Below, piece after piece: positions 37,873-46,731 of a DNA stretch of 64,000 nt (position 1 is the first letter of the stretch; each line of letters starts with the position of its first letter). The stretch covers positions 62,001 to 126,000 of the forward strand of contig NZ_JHBW01000110.1 in the NCBI RefSeq assembly GCF_001273845.1, written 5' to 3'. The stretch is from Leucobacter musarum subsp. musarum. GTDB taxonomy: Bacteria > Actinomycetota > Actinomycetes > Actinomycetales > Microbacteriaceae. The position numbers and the translations under genes are program-made. The notes under the pieces were generated by a model. It saw only the letters and a program-made list of their open reading frames with translations. It was not told the origin of the DNA and ran no database searches.

Positions 37873-38916
37873 ATGACGCGAACGATGACCGCTGCGGTCA
37901 TGCACGAGCCCGGCGATATCCGCGTTGAGCAGGTGCCGGTCCCCGAGATCACCGAGGGTGACGTGCTGCTGCGGGTCGAGGCCTGCGGCGTCTGCGGATC
38001 CGACATTCCGCGCATGAATTTTGCCGGTGCCTACTACACCCCCATCATCTGCGGTCACGAGTTCTCGGGCACGATCGTCGAGGTCGGCGACGCGGTCGAG
38101 GGCCTCGCGGTCGGGCAGCTGGTCACGGTGCCCCCGCTCATTCCTTGCTACACCTGCGACAGCTGCCTGGCGGGGCACTTCAGTCTCTGCGAGGACTACG
38201 GCTACTTCGGAAGCCGGCAAGAGGGCGCCTACGCGCAGTACGTCGCGGTGAACGCCGCAAATGCGTTCCCCATGCCCGAGGGCGTTGACCCCCGAGCAGC
38301 CGCAATGATGGATCCGTCAGCCATCGCGCTCCACGCCATTTACCGCACGAAGCTCGGGGCTGGAAGCCGAGTCGCTGTGACTGGTGCCGGGCCGATCGGC
38401 CTGTTCGCGATTCAGTGGGCTCGCCTGCTCGGTGCCACCGAGGTGCTCGCCGTCGACCTGAGCCCGGAGAAAGCGGCGATGGCTCGTGAAGCCGGCGCCA
38501 CGATGACGGCGAACAACGACGCTGAGGCCCTCGATCAGGCGGGCCTGGGATTCGACGTCGTCATCGAGTCGGCCGGTGCTGCGCAGACGGTCGCGCTGGC
38601 GACCCAGCTCACCGCGCGACACGGCGAGGCGGTGTTCATCGGGATCCCCCACACGCCGGTCGAACTCGCGAAGAGCACCTTCAGTCACTTCCTGCGCCGT
38701 GAGGCATCGCTGCACGGCAGCTGGAACTCGTTCTCCGCGCCGTTCCCCGGCCGCGAATGGGTGGAATCGGCGCGAGCCTTCGCCGACGGTTCATTGAAGT
38801 GGGAGTTTATGATCACTCACGAGCTCGGGCTCGAAGCGCTTCCTGAAACCATGAGGCAGCTCGGTGAGCGCTCCATCTTCAGTTCGAAGGTGCTCTTCAT
38901 GCCGAACCAGGGCTGA
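37873..38916 (+). CDS. Zinc-dependent polyol (phosphate) dehydrogenase, GatD-like
   Basis: 347 residues of the medium-chain dehydrogenase family. Catalytic zinc region ACGVCGSD and GHEFSG; structural zinc cysteines in PCYTCDSCLAGHFSLC; Rossmann motif VAVTGAGPIGLFAIQWA. Resemblance to galactitol-1-phosphate 5-dehydrogenase is marked (GSRQEGAYAQYVAV, LHGSWNSFSAPFPGREW). It would oxidise a secondary hydroxyl of the imported polyol or its phosphate, using NAD(P)+. GGAGGAGAAGAG precedes the ATG. It stands between binding protein and kinase in the operon. Confidence 0.92.
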   Translation: MTRTMTAAVMHEPGDIRVEQVPVPEITEGDVLLRVEACGVCGSDIPRMNFAGAYYTPIICGHEFSGTIVEVGDAVEGLAVGQLVTVPPLIPCYTCDSCLAGHFSLCEDYGYFGSRQEGAYAQYVAVNAANAFPMPEGVDPRAAAMMDPSAIALHAIYRTKLGAGSRVAVTGAGPIGLFAIQWARLLGATEVLAVDLSPEKAAMAREAGATMTANNDAEALDQAGLGFDVVIESAGAAQTVALATQLTARHGEAVFIGIPHTPVELAKSTFSHFLRREASLHGSWNSFSAPFPGREWVESARAFADGSLKWEFMITHELGLEALPETMRQLGERSIFSSKVLFMPNQG

Positions 38917-38938
38917 AGCGCAGCAGGAGGCAGACAAC

Positions 38939-40465
38939 ATGTTCGTACTCGCGATCGATATCGGCACCGAGGGCGCTCGCGCCGGAGTCTTCGACGAAAC
39001 GGGAGCGCGGCTCGCCGACGCGTCGGCGTCGTACCCCACGCACTTCCCGGCCCCGGGGTGGGCGGAGCAGCATCCGACCGACTGGTGGGCTGCGGCCGTG
39101 CAGGCGTCGCGTTCGGCGCTCGCCGCAGCCGGCGCCGTGAGCGTCGCGGCGGTCAGCGTCGCCACCACGGCGTCGTCGGTGGTCGTGGCGGGCGCCGACG
39201 GTGAGCCGCTGCGGCCCGCACTGCTCTGGATGGATGGGCGTGCCGCACAAGAGGCGGCGCTCACTACGCAGATCGATCACCCGGCTCTACAGTTCGCCGG
39301 AGGGTCAGATAGCGCGGAGTGGCTCGTGCCAAAGGCGATGTGGATCGCGAAGCACGAACCAGAGGTCTACGCGGCGGCGCACCGCATCGCCGAGTCGGTC
39401 GACTACTTGACCTTTAAACTCACGGGCGACTGGGTCGGTTCGCGCATGAATGCCACCTGCAAGTGGAACTACGACCACCGCGGCGACGGGCTGCCCGAGG
39501 ATCTGTACCGCGAGCTCGGGGTTGCCGGGCTCTCGGAAAAGTTGCCGCAGCGCATCTTGCCGGTCGGCGCGATCGCGGGCGAGGTCAGTGCGCGCGCGGC
39601 GGGGGAACTCGGCATCGCGCCCGGCGCCGCGGTCGTGACCGGCGGCATCGACGCGCACCTCACGCTGGTCTCGCTGTGGGGGCGCAGCGCGAACCCCGTG
39701 GCGATCGTCGCGGGAACGTCGAACGCGTTCATCGCAGAACTCGACGATCCGGTTTTCTCGCCGACGATCTGGGGCCCATACCCCGGCGCGTTGCGCGAGG
39801 ATCGATGGCTGATCGAGGGCGGGCAGATCTCGGCCGGGGCGGCGCTGTCGTGGCTGTCCGAGCGCGTGCTCGGCGTCGGGCGCGAACGCATCGGCGAGCT
39901 CGTCGCTCGTGCGTCTGACGTGCCGGCGGGCCAGCACGGCTTGATCGTGCTCGATCACTTCATGGGCAACCGCACCCCACTCCGCGATCCCAAACTGCGG
40001 GGCGCGGTGCTCGGCCTGACCCTGGGCACGACGCCGGAAGAGCTCTACCGGGCGACCGTCGAGTCCGTCGCCTACGGCACGCGTCAGGTGCTCGAATCGT
40101 TCGAGCAGGTCGGCGTGAACACTGCCGATACATTCCTCACCGGAGGGATCCGGCACAACCCGCTCTGGTTGCGCACGACCGCCGACGCACTCGGCCGCCC
40201 GGTGAAGCTTGTCGCCGGTGAGAACTTGACCACCCGTGCCCTCGCCGTGCTGGGGGTCGCCGCAATCTCGAGCGAGGCGCTGGAGGCCGTTGCCGGCCGC
40301 TTCGCACCCGAATGCACGACGATCGAACCCGACGACAGCGCCACCGCGGCGCTCGACAACGGGTACGCGGCGTATCTGGAGGCGACCTCGGCGCTGACCG
40401 AGATCAGCCACCGGCTCGCCGATTCCGTCGCGGCGCGCGGCCAGCGCGTGGAGGTGGGGGCGTGA
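38939..40465 (+). CDS. FGGY family carbohydrate kinase
   Basis: 508 residues from ATG 38939 with AGGAGG upstream. The ATPase-fold motifs of the FGGY family are present: LAIDIGTEGARAGVFDETG (phosphate 1), LLWMDGRAAQ, VTGGIDAHLTLV, GTSNAF and the FGGY signature region FLTGGIRHNPLWLRTTADAL. It phosphorylates a sugar or ketose made by the neighbouring dehydrogenase. Family resemblance is to xylulose/ribulokinase-like members, but the substrate cannot be read off. The stop overlaps the regulator start by GTGA. Confidence 0.92.
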   Translation: MFVLAIDIGTEGARAGVFDETGARLADASASYPTHFPAPGWAEQHPTDWWAAAVQASRSALAAAGAVSVAAVSVATTASSVVVAGADGEPLRPALLWMDGRAAQEAALTTQIDHPALQFAGGSDSAEWLVPKAMWIAKHEPEVYAAAHRIAESVDYLTFKLTGDWVGSRMNATCKWNYDHRGDGLPEDLYRELGVAGLSEKLPQRILPVGAIAGEVSARAAGELGIAPGAAVVTGGIDAHLTLVSLWGRSANPVAIVAGTSNAFIAELDDPVFSPTIWGPYPGALREDRWLIEGGQISAGAALSWLSERVLGVGRERIGELVARASDVPAGQHGLIVLDHFMGNRTPLRDPKLRGAVLGLTLGTTPEELYRATVESVAYGTRQVLESFEQVGVNTADTFLTGGIRHNPLWLRTTADALGRPVKLVAGENLTTRALAVLGVAAISSEALEAVAGRFAPECTTIEPDDSATAALDNGYAAYLEATSALTEISHRLADSVAARGQRVEVGA

Positions 40466-41409
40466 AGACCGATGACGACACGCTGGCGGTGCGGGCCGCC
40501 GAGCTCTATTACCAGGATGACAAGAACCAGGCCGAGATCGCGGCGATCCTCGGGATCAACCGGTGGAAAGTCGGCCGCCTGCTGAGCTACGCCAAAGAGC
40601 GGGGCTACGTGCAGATCGAGGTGATCCATCCGCGCGCTCGCCGTCTGCCGCTCGAGCGGGCCCTGCGCGACACGTTCGGCCTGCGCGACGCCGTCGTGGT
40701 GCCGCAGGCGGCGAACGAGCGCGAGTCATTCCAGCGCACGACCATGGCTGCGGCGGAATTTCTCGCGACGATGCGCCCGGTTCCGCGGAGCCTCGGCATC
40801 AGTTGGGGGCGCACGCTGCAGCAGATCGCCACCGACCTGCCGGAGGCCTGGGCATCGGGCATCGAGGTGATCCAGATCAATGGCGGCGTCACCGTGAATC
40901 GCAAGGCGGGCATGGCCTCGTCGACCGCCACCACCATCGCGCAGAAGGGCGGTGGCACGGTCACGCTGCTGCCGAGCCCGGCCATTCTCGAGCAGGCGTC
41001 GACGCGCGAAGCGATCGAGGGCGACCGCACGGTCGCCGGCATTCTCGAGGCCGCGCGCGAGGCGTCGGCCTACGTGTTCAGCGCCGGTGCCGTCGGCGGC
41101 GACTCGGTGCTGGTGAGCAGCGGCTATCTCGAAGCCGCGGACCTCACCCGACTGACCGAGCTCGGCGCCGTCGGCGACGTGCTCGGCCGCTACATCGATG
41201 CCGACGGCAACATCGTCGATCCCTCGTTGAACGCCCGCACCCTCGGGCTGACCATCGCCGATCTGCAGTCGGCCGACACCGCGATCGCGGTGATCTCGGG
41301 GCGGGCGAAGTGGCCCGTCTGCCGCGCGGTTGTGCGCAGCGGCACCTGCTCGGTACTCGTCACCGACGAGGACTGCGCCACTCACCTGTTGAAGGAGCAC
41401 ACATCGTGA
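40462..41409 (+). CDS. SorC/DeoR (B. subtilis-type) transcriptional regulator
   Basis: 315 residues from GTG 40462. The N-terminal HTH is in QAEIAAILGINRWKVGRLL; the rest is the SorC sugar-binding domain (LGISWGRTLQQIATDL, IQINGG, YVFSAGAVG, DVLGRYIDADG). Overall architecture matches Bacillus DeoR, which responds to deoxyribose-5-phosphate and controls deoC; a deoC gene closes this operon. It probably binds the two TGCTCN-N2-NGAGCA palindromes at 36673 and 36704 and is induced by a phosphorylated intermediate. Confidence 0.9.
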   Translation: MKTDDDTLAVRAAELYYQDDKNQAEIAAILGINRWKVGRLLSYAKERGYVQIEVIHPRARRLPLERALRDTFGLRDAVVVPQAANERESFQRTTMAAAEFLATMRPVPRSLGISWGRTLQQIATDLPEAWASGIEVIQINGGVTVNRKAGMASSTATTIAQKGGGTVTLLPSPAILEQASTREAIEGDRTVAGILEAAREASAYVFSAGAVGGDSVLVSSGYLEAADLTRLTELGAVGDVLGRYIDADGNIVDPSLNARTLGLTIADLQSADTAIAVISGRAKWPVCRAVVRSGTCSVLVTDEDCATHLLKEHTS

Positions 41410-42935
41410 TCAACACCTCCACTGCCGAGGCCGTCATCGACGACGCCGCGGCACCGCTCTTGCGCATGCGCGGTATTCGCAAGGGTTTTCCCGGCACGCT
41501 CGCACTTTCCTCGGTCGACCTCGACGTGCACGGGGGAGAAGTGCATTGCCTGCTCGGCGAGAACGGCGCAGGGAAATCGACCCTGATGAAGATCTTGGCC
41601 GGCTCCTACATTCCCGATGCGGGCACCATCGAGATTGCGGGATCGCCCGTCGTGATGCAGCGCCCGCTCGATGGCATTGCCGCGGGCATCGCCGTCATCT
41701 ATCAGGAGCTCGACCTGTTCCCCGACCTCACTGTGGCGCAGAATCTCTTCCTCGGGCACGCGCCGTCGCGCGGTGGCATCGTGCAGCGCGGTGAACGTCG
41801 CCGCTTGGCACTCGACGCCCTTTCGCGTGTGGGAGCAGTCTTTTCGCCCGATGCGCGCGTGGCGGATCTCTCGATCGCCGATCAGCAGCTCACAGCGATC
41901 GCCCGGGCGCTCACGACGGACGCGCGCATCATCGTGATGGACGAACCCACGGCGACGCTCGGCGAGGCCGATGTCGAAAACGTGTTCCGCGTCATCCGCC
42001 GACTCACTGAAGAAGGCCGTGCGGTCATTTACATTTCTCACCGACTCGACGAGATTCGGGCGATCGGTACGCGCATCACCGTGTTGCGTGACGGGGTGGG
42101 CGCGGCCAGGTACGCCGTCGCAGACACCGATGCCGAGCGCTGGATCTCGGACATGATCGGCGACAAGAAGGCCGAGCTCACCGAGCACCGGGAACGCCGG
42201 GAGTTCTCCGATGACGTCGCACTCGGCATCGACGAAGTTTCCATTCCCGGCTTGATCGATATTCGTGGCATCGAGGTGCGATCCGGCGAGATCGTCGGTC
42301 TCGCGGGTCTCGGCGGCGCTGGACGCACGACGCTGCTTTCCGCACTATTCGGTGCACGGCCCGCCGCAAGACGCCTTCGGGTGCTCGGCAAGCCCGCGTC
42401 GATCCGTTCGGTGAAAGACGCGATCGGGCACCGCTTCGGGTTGGTGCCTGAGAGTCGCAAGACCGAGGGGCTGCTGCTCGGGCTCTCCGTCGCCCGCAAC
42501 GCGGGCCTCGCGGCTCTGCGAGGAACGGGGTGGTTGCGGCCCCGAGAGCGATCGGCGGCTCGCACGGCGCCGATCCTGCGCGATCTCGCGGTGAAGCACG
42601 CCAACGGCAACCAGGCCGTCGGCCTGCTCTCCGGCGGCAACCAGCAGAAGGTCGTACTGGCCAAGTGGCTCGCACGCGACACCCGCGTGCTGCTGCTCGA
42701 TGAGCCCACGCGCGGCCTCGATATCGGCGCGAAAGCCGACCTGTATCGGCAGGTGCGCGCTCTCGCCGACCAGGGCGCAGCCGTGCTCGTCGCATCGAGC
42801 GAGCTCGGCGAGCTCATGGCGAATGCGGACCGCATCGTCGTGCTGCACGAGGGGCGCAACATCGGAGAATTCGATCCGATCGTCGACACCGAAGAGACGA
42901 TCAGTCACGCGATTATCAGCGGAAAGGCATCATGA
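41406..42935 (+). CDS. Sugar ABC transporter ATPase, duplicated domain (RbsA/MglA-like)
   Basis: 509 residues from GTG 41406, overlapping the regulator stop by GTGA. Domain 1 has Walker A LLGENGAGKST, a variant signature LSIADQQL and Walker B IIVMDEPTATL. Domain 2 has a degenerate Walker A GLGGAGRTTLL with a canonical LSGGNQQKV and LLLDEPTRGLD. The split of a canonical and a degenerate site is normal for the family. It powers import by the adjacent RbsC-type permease. Confidence 0.95.
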   Translation: MINTSTAEAVIDDAAAPLLRMRGIRKGFPGTLALSSVDLDVHGGEVHCLLGENGAGKSTLMKILAGSYIPDAGTIEIAGSPVVMQRPLDGIAAGIAVIYQELDLFPDLTVAQNLFLGHAPSRGGIVQRGERRRLALDALSRVGAVFSPDARVADLSIADQQLTAIARALTTDARIIVMDEPTATLGEADVENVFRVIRRLTEEGRAVIYISHRLDEIRAIGTRITVLRDGVGAARYAVADTDAERWISDMIGDKKAELTEHRERREFSDDVALGIDEVSIPGLIDIRGIEVRSGEIVGLAGLGGAGRTTLLSALFGARPAARRLRVLGKPASIRSVKDAIGHRFGLVPESRKTEGLLLGLSVARNAGLAALRGTGWLRPRERSAARTAPILRDLAVKHANGNQAVGLLSGGNQQKVVLAKWLARDTRVLLLDEPTRGLDIGAKADLYRQVRALADQGAAVLVASSELGELMANADRIVVLHEGRNIGEFDPIVDTEETISHAIISGKAS

Positions 42936-43948
42936 ACGCAACGCAGACCGCACCGAAGCCGGTGCAGACGGACACCGTCGTCCGACCGACCTGGAAGCAG
43001 CGCAGTTCCGGGTGGCTCATCAAGGGCAACCTCTTGATCGTCTTCGTGGTGATCTGCGCGATCGCCGCGCTGCTCAGCCCCGACTTCCTGACGGTGCGCA
43101 ACATCTCGAACCTGCTGCAGCAGTCGAGCCTCACCGGCATCATCGCCATCGGCATGACGCTGGTCATTCTGACGAGCGGTATCGATCTGGCAGTCGGCTC
43201 GACTGCCGCGCTGAGCGGCATGCTCGTCGCGATCCTGCTCGATGGCAAGATGCCCATCGCGTTCGCGGTCATCGTCTCGCTCGCCGCTGGCATCGGTATC
43301 GGCCTGCTCATGGGGGCGGTGTCGTCGTGGATCAGGCTGCCGGCGTTCATCGTGACGCTCGCCGGGCTCACCGCGGTGCGCGGGTGGGCCTACACCCTGA
43401 CCGACGGTCGACCGGCTGGCTCGGGGCTGCCCGACTCCTTCACGATCATCGGCGGCGGTTATCTGGGGATCCTGCCGCTCACCGGGCTTATTTTCATCGC
43501 GGTGACGATCGGCACGGCGCTCATCCTGCGCTACACGACCTTCGGCGAGTACATCTACGCGGTCGGCAGCAATGAGGAAGCCGCGCGGCTCTCGGGCGTT
43601 CCCGTGAACTGGGTCAAGACCGCGGTCTTTGGCTTCTCCGGACTGACGGCGGCGCTGGCTGGCGTGCTACTCACGAGTCGACTCACGATTGGTCAGCCGA
43701 CCGCCTTCCAGGGAGCCGAACTCGACGCGATCGCGGCGGTCGTGCTCGGCGGCACGAGCCTCTTCGGTGGGCGCGGTAGCGTGGGCGGTACCTTCGTCGC
43801 GGTGCTGCTGCTCTCGGTGTTGAAGAACCTCTTCAACCTCATGGGCATCGGATCGTTCGTGCAGATGATCGCCACCGGCCTGATCCTCGTACTCGCACTC
43901 ATCTTGAACAAGGTTCTGGACGCTCGCGCTCAGGCCGCCGCCCGCTGA
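42932..43948 (+). CDS. Sugar ABC transporter permease (RbsC-like)
   Basis: 338 residues with about nine hydrophobic helices. Family landmarks are [23 protein letters not shown] and [17 protein letters not shown] overlaps the ATPase stop (ATGA). The N-terminal 30 residues are cytosolic and hydrophilic. It forms the channel for the substrate delivered by the lipoprotein at 36801. Confidence 0.95.
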   Translation: MNATQTAPKPVQTDTVVRPTWKQRSSGWLIKGNLLIVFVVICAIAALLSPDFLTVRNISNLLQQSSLTGIIAIGMTLVILTSGIDLAVGSTAALSGMLVAILLDGKMPIAFAVIVSLAAGIGIGLLMGAVSSWIRLPAFIVTLAGLTAVRGWAYTLTDGRPAGSGLPDSFTIIGGGYLGILPLTGLIFIAVTIGTALILRYTTFGEYIYAVGSNEEAARLSGVPVNWVKTAVFGFSGLTAALAGVLLTSRLTIGQPTAFQGAELDAIAAVVLGGTSLFGGRGSVGGTFVAVLLLSVLKNLFNLMGIGSFVQMIATGLILVLALILNKVLDARAQAAAR

Positions 43949-43970
43949 CCCGTCACTGAGGAGAACACCC

Positions 43971-44648
43971 ATGAACAGCGCATCTCTCGACCTCGCCCGC
44001 ACCATCGACCACACGTTTCTCAAGCCCGAGGGGCGTCGCGCCGACGTCGAGGAAGCGGTCGCCGAAGCTGCCGCCCTCGGCACATACAGCGTGTGCGTCT
44101 CGCCCTCCGAGCTGCCGCTCGTGCTGCCCGAGGGCAGCTCGCTCAAAATCACCGCAGTGTGCGGGTTTCCGAGCGGCAAGCATCAGTCGTCGGTGAAAGC
44201 GGCGGAGGCGGCCCTCGCCGTGACGCAGGGTGCCGACGAGATCGATATGGTGATCGATTTCGGTGCCGCGCTCGACGGGCGCATCGATGCCGTCGAGGCC
44301 GACATTCGCGCGGTGCGCGAGGCCGTGCCCGCACCCACAGTGCTCAAGGTGATCATCGAATCGGCGGCGCTCGACGACGCCACGATCACCGCCGTGTGCG
44401 GTGCGGCGGAGGCGGCTGGGGCCGACTTCGTGAAGACCTCGACGGGCTTCCACCCGGCAGGCGGCGCGACCGTGCACGCGGTCGAGGTGATGCGTGCCGC
44501 AGTGGGGGATCGCGTCGCCATCAAGGCATCCGGCGGCATCCGCAATCGCGACGATGCCGAGGCTATGCTGCGCGCCGGAGCGTCGCGTCTCGGCCTGTCG
44601 TCGAGCCGCACCGTGCTCGACGGCGGCACCGGCAACGCGTCGTACTGA
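43971..44648 (+). CDS. deoC: Deoxyribose-phosphate aldolase
   Basis: 225 residues; cleaves 2-deoxyribose-5-phosphate to acetaldehyde and glyceraldehyde-3-phosphate through a Schiff base. The catalytic lysines are in FVKTSTGF and VAIKASGG, the Asp in [20 protein letters not shown] precedes the ATG, 22 bp after the permease gene. Active-site blocks are those of true DERA rather than of a diverged relative, so the operon should feed acetaldehyde and triose phosphate into metabolism, or the enzyme accepts a related ketose phosphate. Confidence 0.94.
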   Translation: MNSASLDLARTIDHTFLKPEGRRADVEEAVAEAAALGTYSVCVSPSELPLVLPEGSSLKITAVCGFPSGKHQSSVKAAEAALAVTQGADEIDMVIDFGAALDGRIDAVEADIRAVREAVPAPTVLKVIIESAALDDATITAVCGAAEAAGADFVKTSTGFHPAGGATVHAVEVMRAAVGDRVAIKASGGIRNRDDAEAMLRAGASRLGLSSSRTVLDGGTGNASY

Positions 44649-44661
44649 CGTAGCCCGCTTC

Positions 44662-44689
44662 GGGTGTTGGGTGTTGGGTGTTGGGAGTT
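44662..44689. repeat. 7-bp tandem repeat, GGGTGTT x3 plus GGGAGTT
   Basis: Four direct units between deoC and the DUF222/HNH gene, the last with one change. Confidence 0.9.
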
Positions 44690-44783
44690 CGGTGCTTTGC
44701 TGTGGTGAGCTGCACTGAGCGCTTGCCGCTGCAACTGTTGAATGCTCAACAACGATTCCGTGAAAAATTGGGAATCTGATCTG

Positions 44784-44811
44784 CGGCGTGCGGCGTGCGG
44801 CGTGCGGCGTG
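44784..44811. repeat. 7-bp tandem repeat, CGGCGTG x4
   Basis: Four perfect units followed by CGGCGG, just before the likely start of the DUF222/HNH gene. The period is not a multiple of three, so unit gain or loss would shift frame if translation began at ATG 44742. Confidence 0.9.
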
Positions 44812-44819
44812 CGGCGGCG

Positions 44820-46292
44820 ATGAATGTCGGTGGTGGGTCTCATGCTGGAGGTATGGACGCAGCAGAGATCTTCCCCGAGCCGCAGGGTGGCGCGCTCGAC
44901 TGCGTGTTGCGTGAATTGGCGGGCGTCGAGGCTGAAATTCGCGCGGCCGAGGGGCGCAAGCGTGAGCTGCTCGCCGAAGTGCGGAGGCTCAGTGACGAGG
45001 TCTGCGACGCGCGAAGGCGGTCTGGCGCCGCTGCCGAGATGGTGTACCGGGCGGCGGCGGCCGAGGTGGGGTTCACGCTCTCCATCTCCGATCGCAGTGC
45101 TGAGGCACTCATCGCGCGCTCGCGTGAGCTGAGCGTGGAATTTCCTGCGGTGCTGGAGTCGCTCGGCGCCGGGCGCATTTCGGCGGCACACGCTGCAGCG
45201 GTCGCTGATGCCGGAGCACTTGTGCAGGGCGCGGCCGCGCGCCGGGACTACACCGAGGCGGCGCTGCGTGTGGCAGAGGGTGAGACCCCGAATCGCACCC
45301 GTCGTGCGGCGCGGGTGCTCGCTGCTCAATTCGCGGAGGCGAGCTTTTCGGAGCGTTACGCACGTGCAGCGGAGCATCGTGCGGTCTGGGTGACCCCGCT
45401 TGACGACGGCATGGCTGAGTTGCACGCCGTGGTCGACGCTGCGGCGGCGTCCGCGTTGCATGATCGGTTGACTCGGGGTGCCCGGGCACAGCTCGACGCT
45501 GCGGCACGCGCGGCAGTCGCCTTGCCGAACGCCAGCGCCAGTCAGAATGCCGGAGCCAGCCTGAACGCCAGCAACCCCTCGGCCATTGGTCCCGTCCGCA
45601 CGCTGGCACAAGCTCGTGCCGACCTCTTCGTTGAGCTGCTGCTCAACGGCGACCCAACTTCGGCCTGGCAGTCTCAGGGTGGGGTCAGCATGAGCGGTAT
45701 CGACGCACGGGTGCAGGTGGTCGTTCCTGCGCAGATGCTCGGCGGAGCGGCGAGCCCACTGTCTGCCGAAGACCTCGGCCAGTCACAGCATCCCCAACGA
45801 GGGGCAGCGGGTGATGTTCCACCGGTAGGTATCGCGGAACTCGACGGGTACGGGCCGATCCCGGCAGCACGAGCGCGACTGCTTGCGGGGCTCGCGAAAA
45901 CCTGGGATCGCGTGGCGGTCGACCCCGAGACCGGGGAAGTGCTGGCCGTCGATCGATATCGTCCGTCGGAAGAACAGCTCAGATTCTTGCGGGCACGCGA
46001 CCAGCATTGTCGGTTCCCCGGGTGCACCATCGTGCCGTTCAGAGCCGACATCGACCACACTCGCGATGCGGTGCTCGGTGGCGAAACCTCGATCACCAAT
46101 CTCGCCGTGCTCTGCCGTCGGCATCACACCATGAAACATCACGCGGGCATGAACATGGTGCAGCACGCCAACGGAACGATCGACTGGACGTCGCCACGGG
46201 GTCAGCGCCAACGCGAACGACCTCCCTCTCGAGTGCGGTTCGCGCGTGTACCGATCGAACCGCCATTCGGCGAAGCCGAGCAGGCGGCATAG
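44820..46292 (+). CDS. DUF222 (13E12-type) protein with C-terminal HNH nuclease domain
   Basis: 490 residues from ATG 44820. ATG 44853 and ATG 44742 are in frame; none has a good ribosome-binding site, since GGAGG lies only one base before 44853. Residues about 10-330 form the helical DUF222 domain (VEAEIRAAEGRKRELLAEV, RISAAHAAAVADA). The C-terminus has the HNH core: RDQHCRFPGC, DIDHTRD, NLAVLCRRHHTMKHH. Such proteins are abundant and repeated in actinobacteria, and their role is not established. The extended low-complexity segment NASASQNAGASLNASN (about 240) is unusual. Confidence 0.88.
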   Translation: MNVGGGSHAGGMDAAEIFPEPQGGALDCVLRELAGVEAEIRAAEGRKRELLAEVRRLSDEVCDARRRSGAAAEMVYRAAAAEVGFTLSISDRSAEALIARSRELSVEFPAVLESLGAGRISAAHAAAVADAGALVQGAAARRDYTEAALRVAEGETPNRTRRAARVLAAQFAEASFSERYARAAEHRAVWVTPLDDGMAELHAVVDAAAASALHDRLTRGARAQLDAAARAAVALPNASASQNAGASLNASNPSAIGPVRTLAQARADLFVELLLNGDPTSAWQSQGGVSMSGIDARVQVVVPAQMLGGAASPLSAEDLGQSQHPQRGAAGDVPPVGIAELDGYGPIPAARARLLAGLAKTWDRVAVDPETGEVLAVDRYRPSEEQLRFLRARDQHCRFPGCTIVPFRADIDHTRDAVLGGETSITNLAVLCRRHHTMKHHAGMNMVQHANGTIDWTSPRGQRQRERPPSRVRFARVPIEPPFGEAEQAA

Positions 46293-46365
46293 CGAGGCGC
46301 CGCGGTGCCGCGGTGAATCAGCGCCCCGGTGAATCGGCGGAGCACCGCGTACGCTGCGCCGACGT

Positions 46366-46731
46366 TTAGTGAACCCGCAGCTCCTGACCGGCGCGCCAGA
46401 CGGCGACCGTCAACGGGGGAGCGCTCAGCGCGATCTCTCGCAGCAGCTCGAACTCGACGCGGTCGGCATTGCGCCGATGGATCTCTGCGTCCGCGCCTCC
46501 GGCACGCGCTGCCAGCCGAGCGAGGCCGAACTCCGCGAGCAGGCCGCGCTCTTCGAGCATCTCGTCGCGCAGCGCGAGGACCACGAAATCGTCGACGTCG
46601 GGAACCTCGGCAAAAGCTTCTGCCGGATCCTCACCATCGCGTACCCGGTGTTCGAGGATGGTTTGCCGCTCCAGCCGCGCGTCCGAACGGAGCTGCACGA
46701 GCCGTTCCGTCGTCAGGTGCAGGGTCGTCAT
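46366..46731 (-). CDS. Conserved-looking 121-residue protein of unknown function
   Basis: Starts at an ATG overlapping the stop of the polymerase gene (ATGA), which supports it as a real gene. The product is hydrophilic, rich in Leu, Arg and acidic residues, with an amphipathic helix near LALRDEMLEERGLLAEFGLA and no signal peptide or membrane helix. The C-terminal PPLTVAVWRAGQEL could be a beta strand pair. No family was recognised. Coupling to the O-antigen-ligase-like protein suggests a cytosolic partner. Confidence 0.65.
   Translation of the reverse strand: MTTLHLTTERLVQLRSDARLERQTILEHRVRDGEDPAEAFAEVPDVDDFVVLALRDEMLEERGLLAEFGLARLAARAGGADAEIHRRNADRVEFELLREIALSAPPLTVAVWRAGQELRVH

Noticed and set aside
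40563-41405. In-frame upstream extension of the RbsA-like ATPase
   Set aside because: The extra 281 codons lie out of frame within the SorC-type regulator and are Arg-rich. GTG 41406 overlapping the regulator stop is the sensible start.
43953-45611. Minus-strand open frame of about 552 codons opposite deoC and the DUF222/HNH gene
   Set aside because: It runs across two genes on the other strand and through both repeat arrays; no domain seen.
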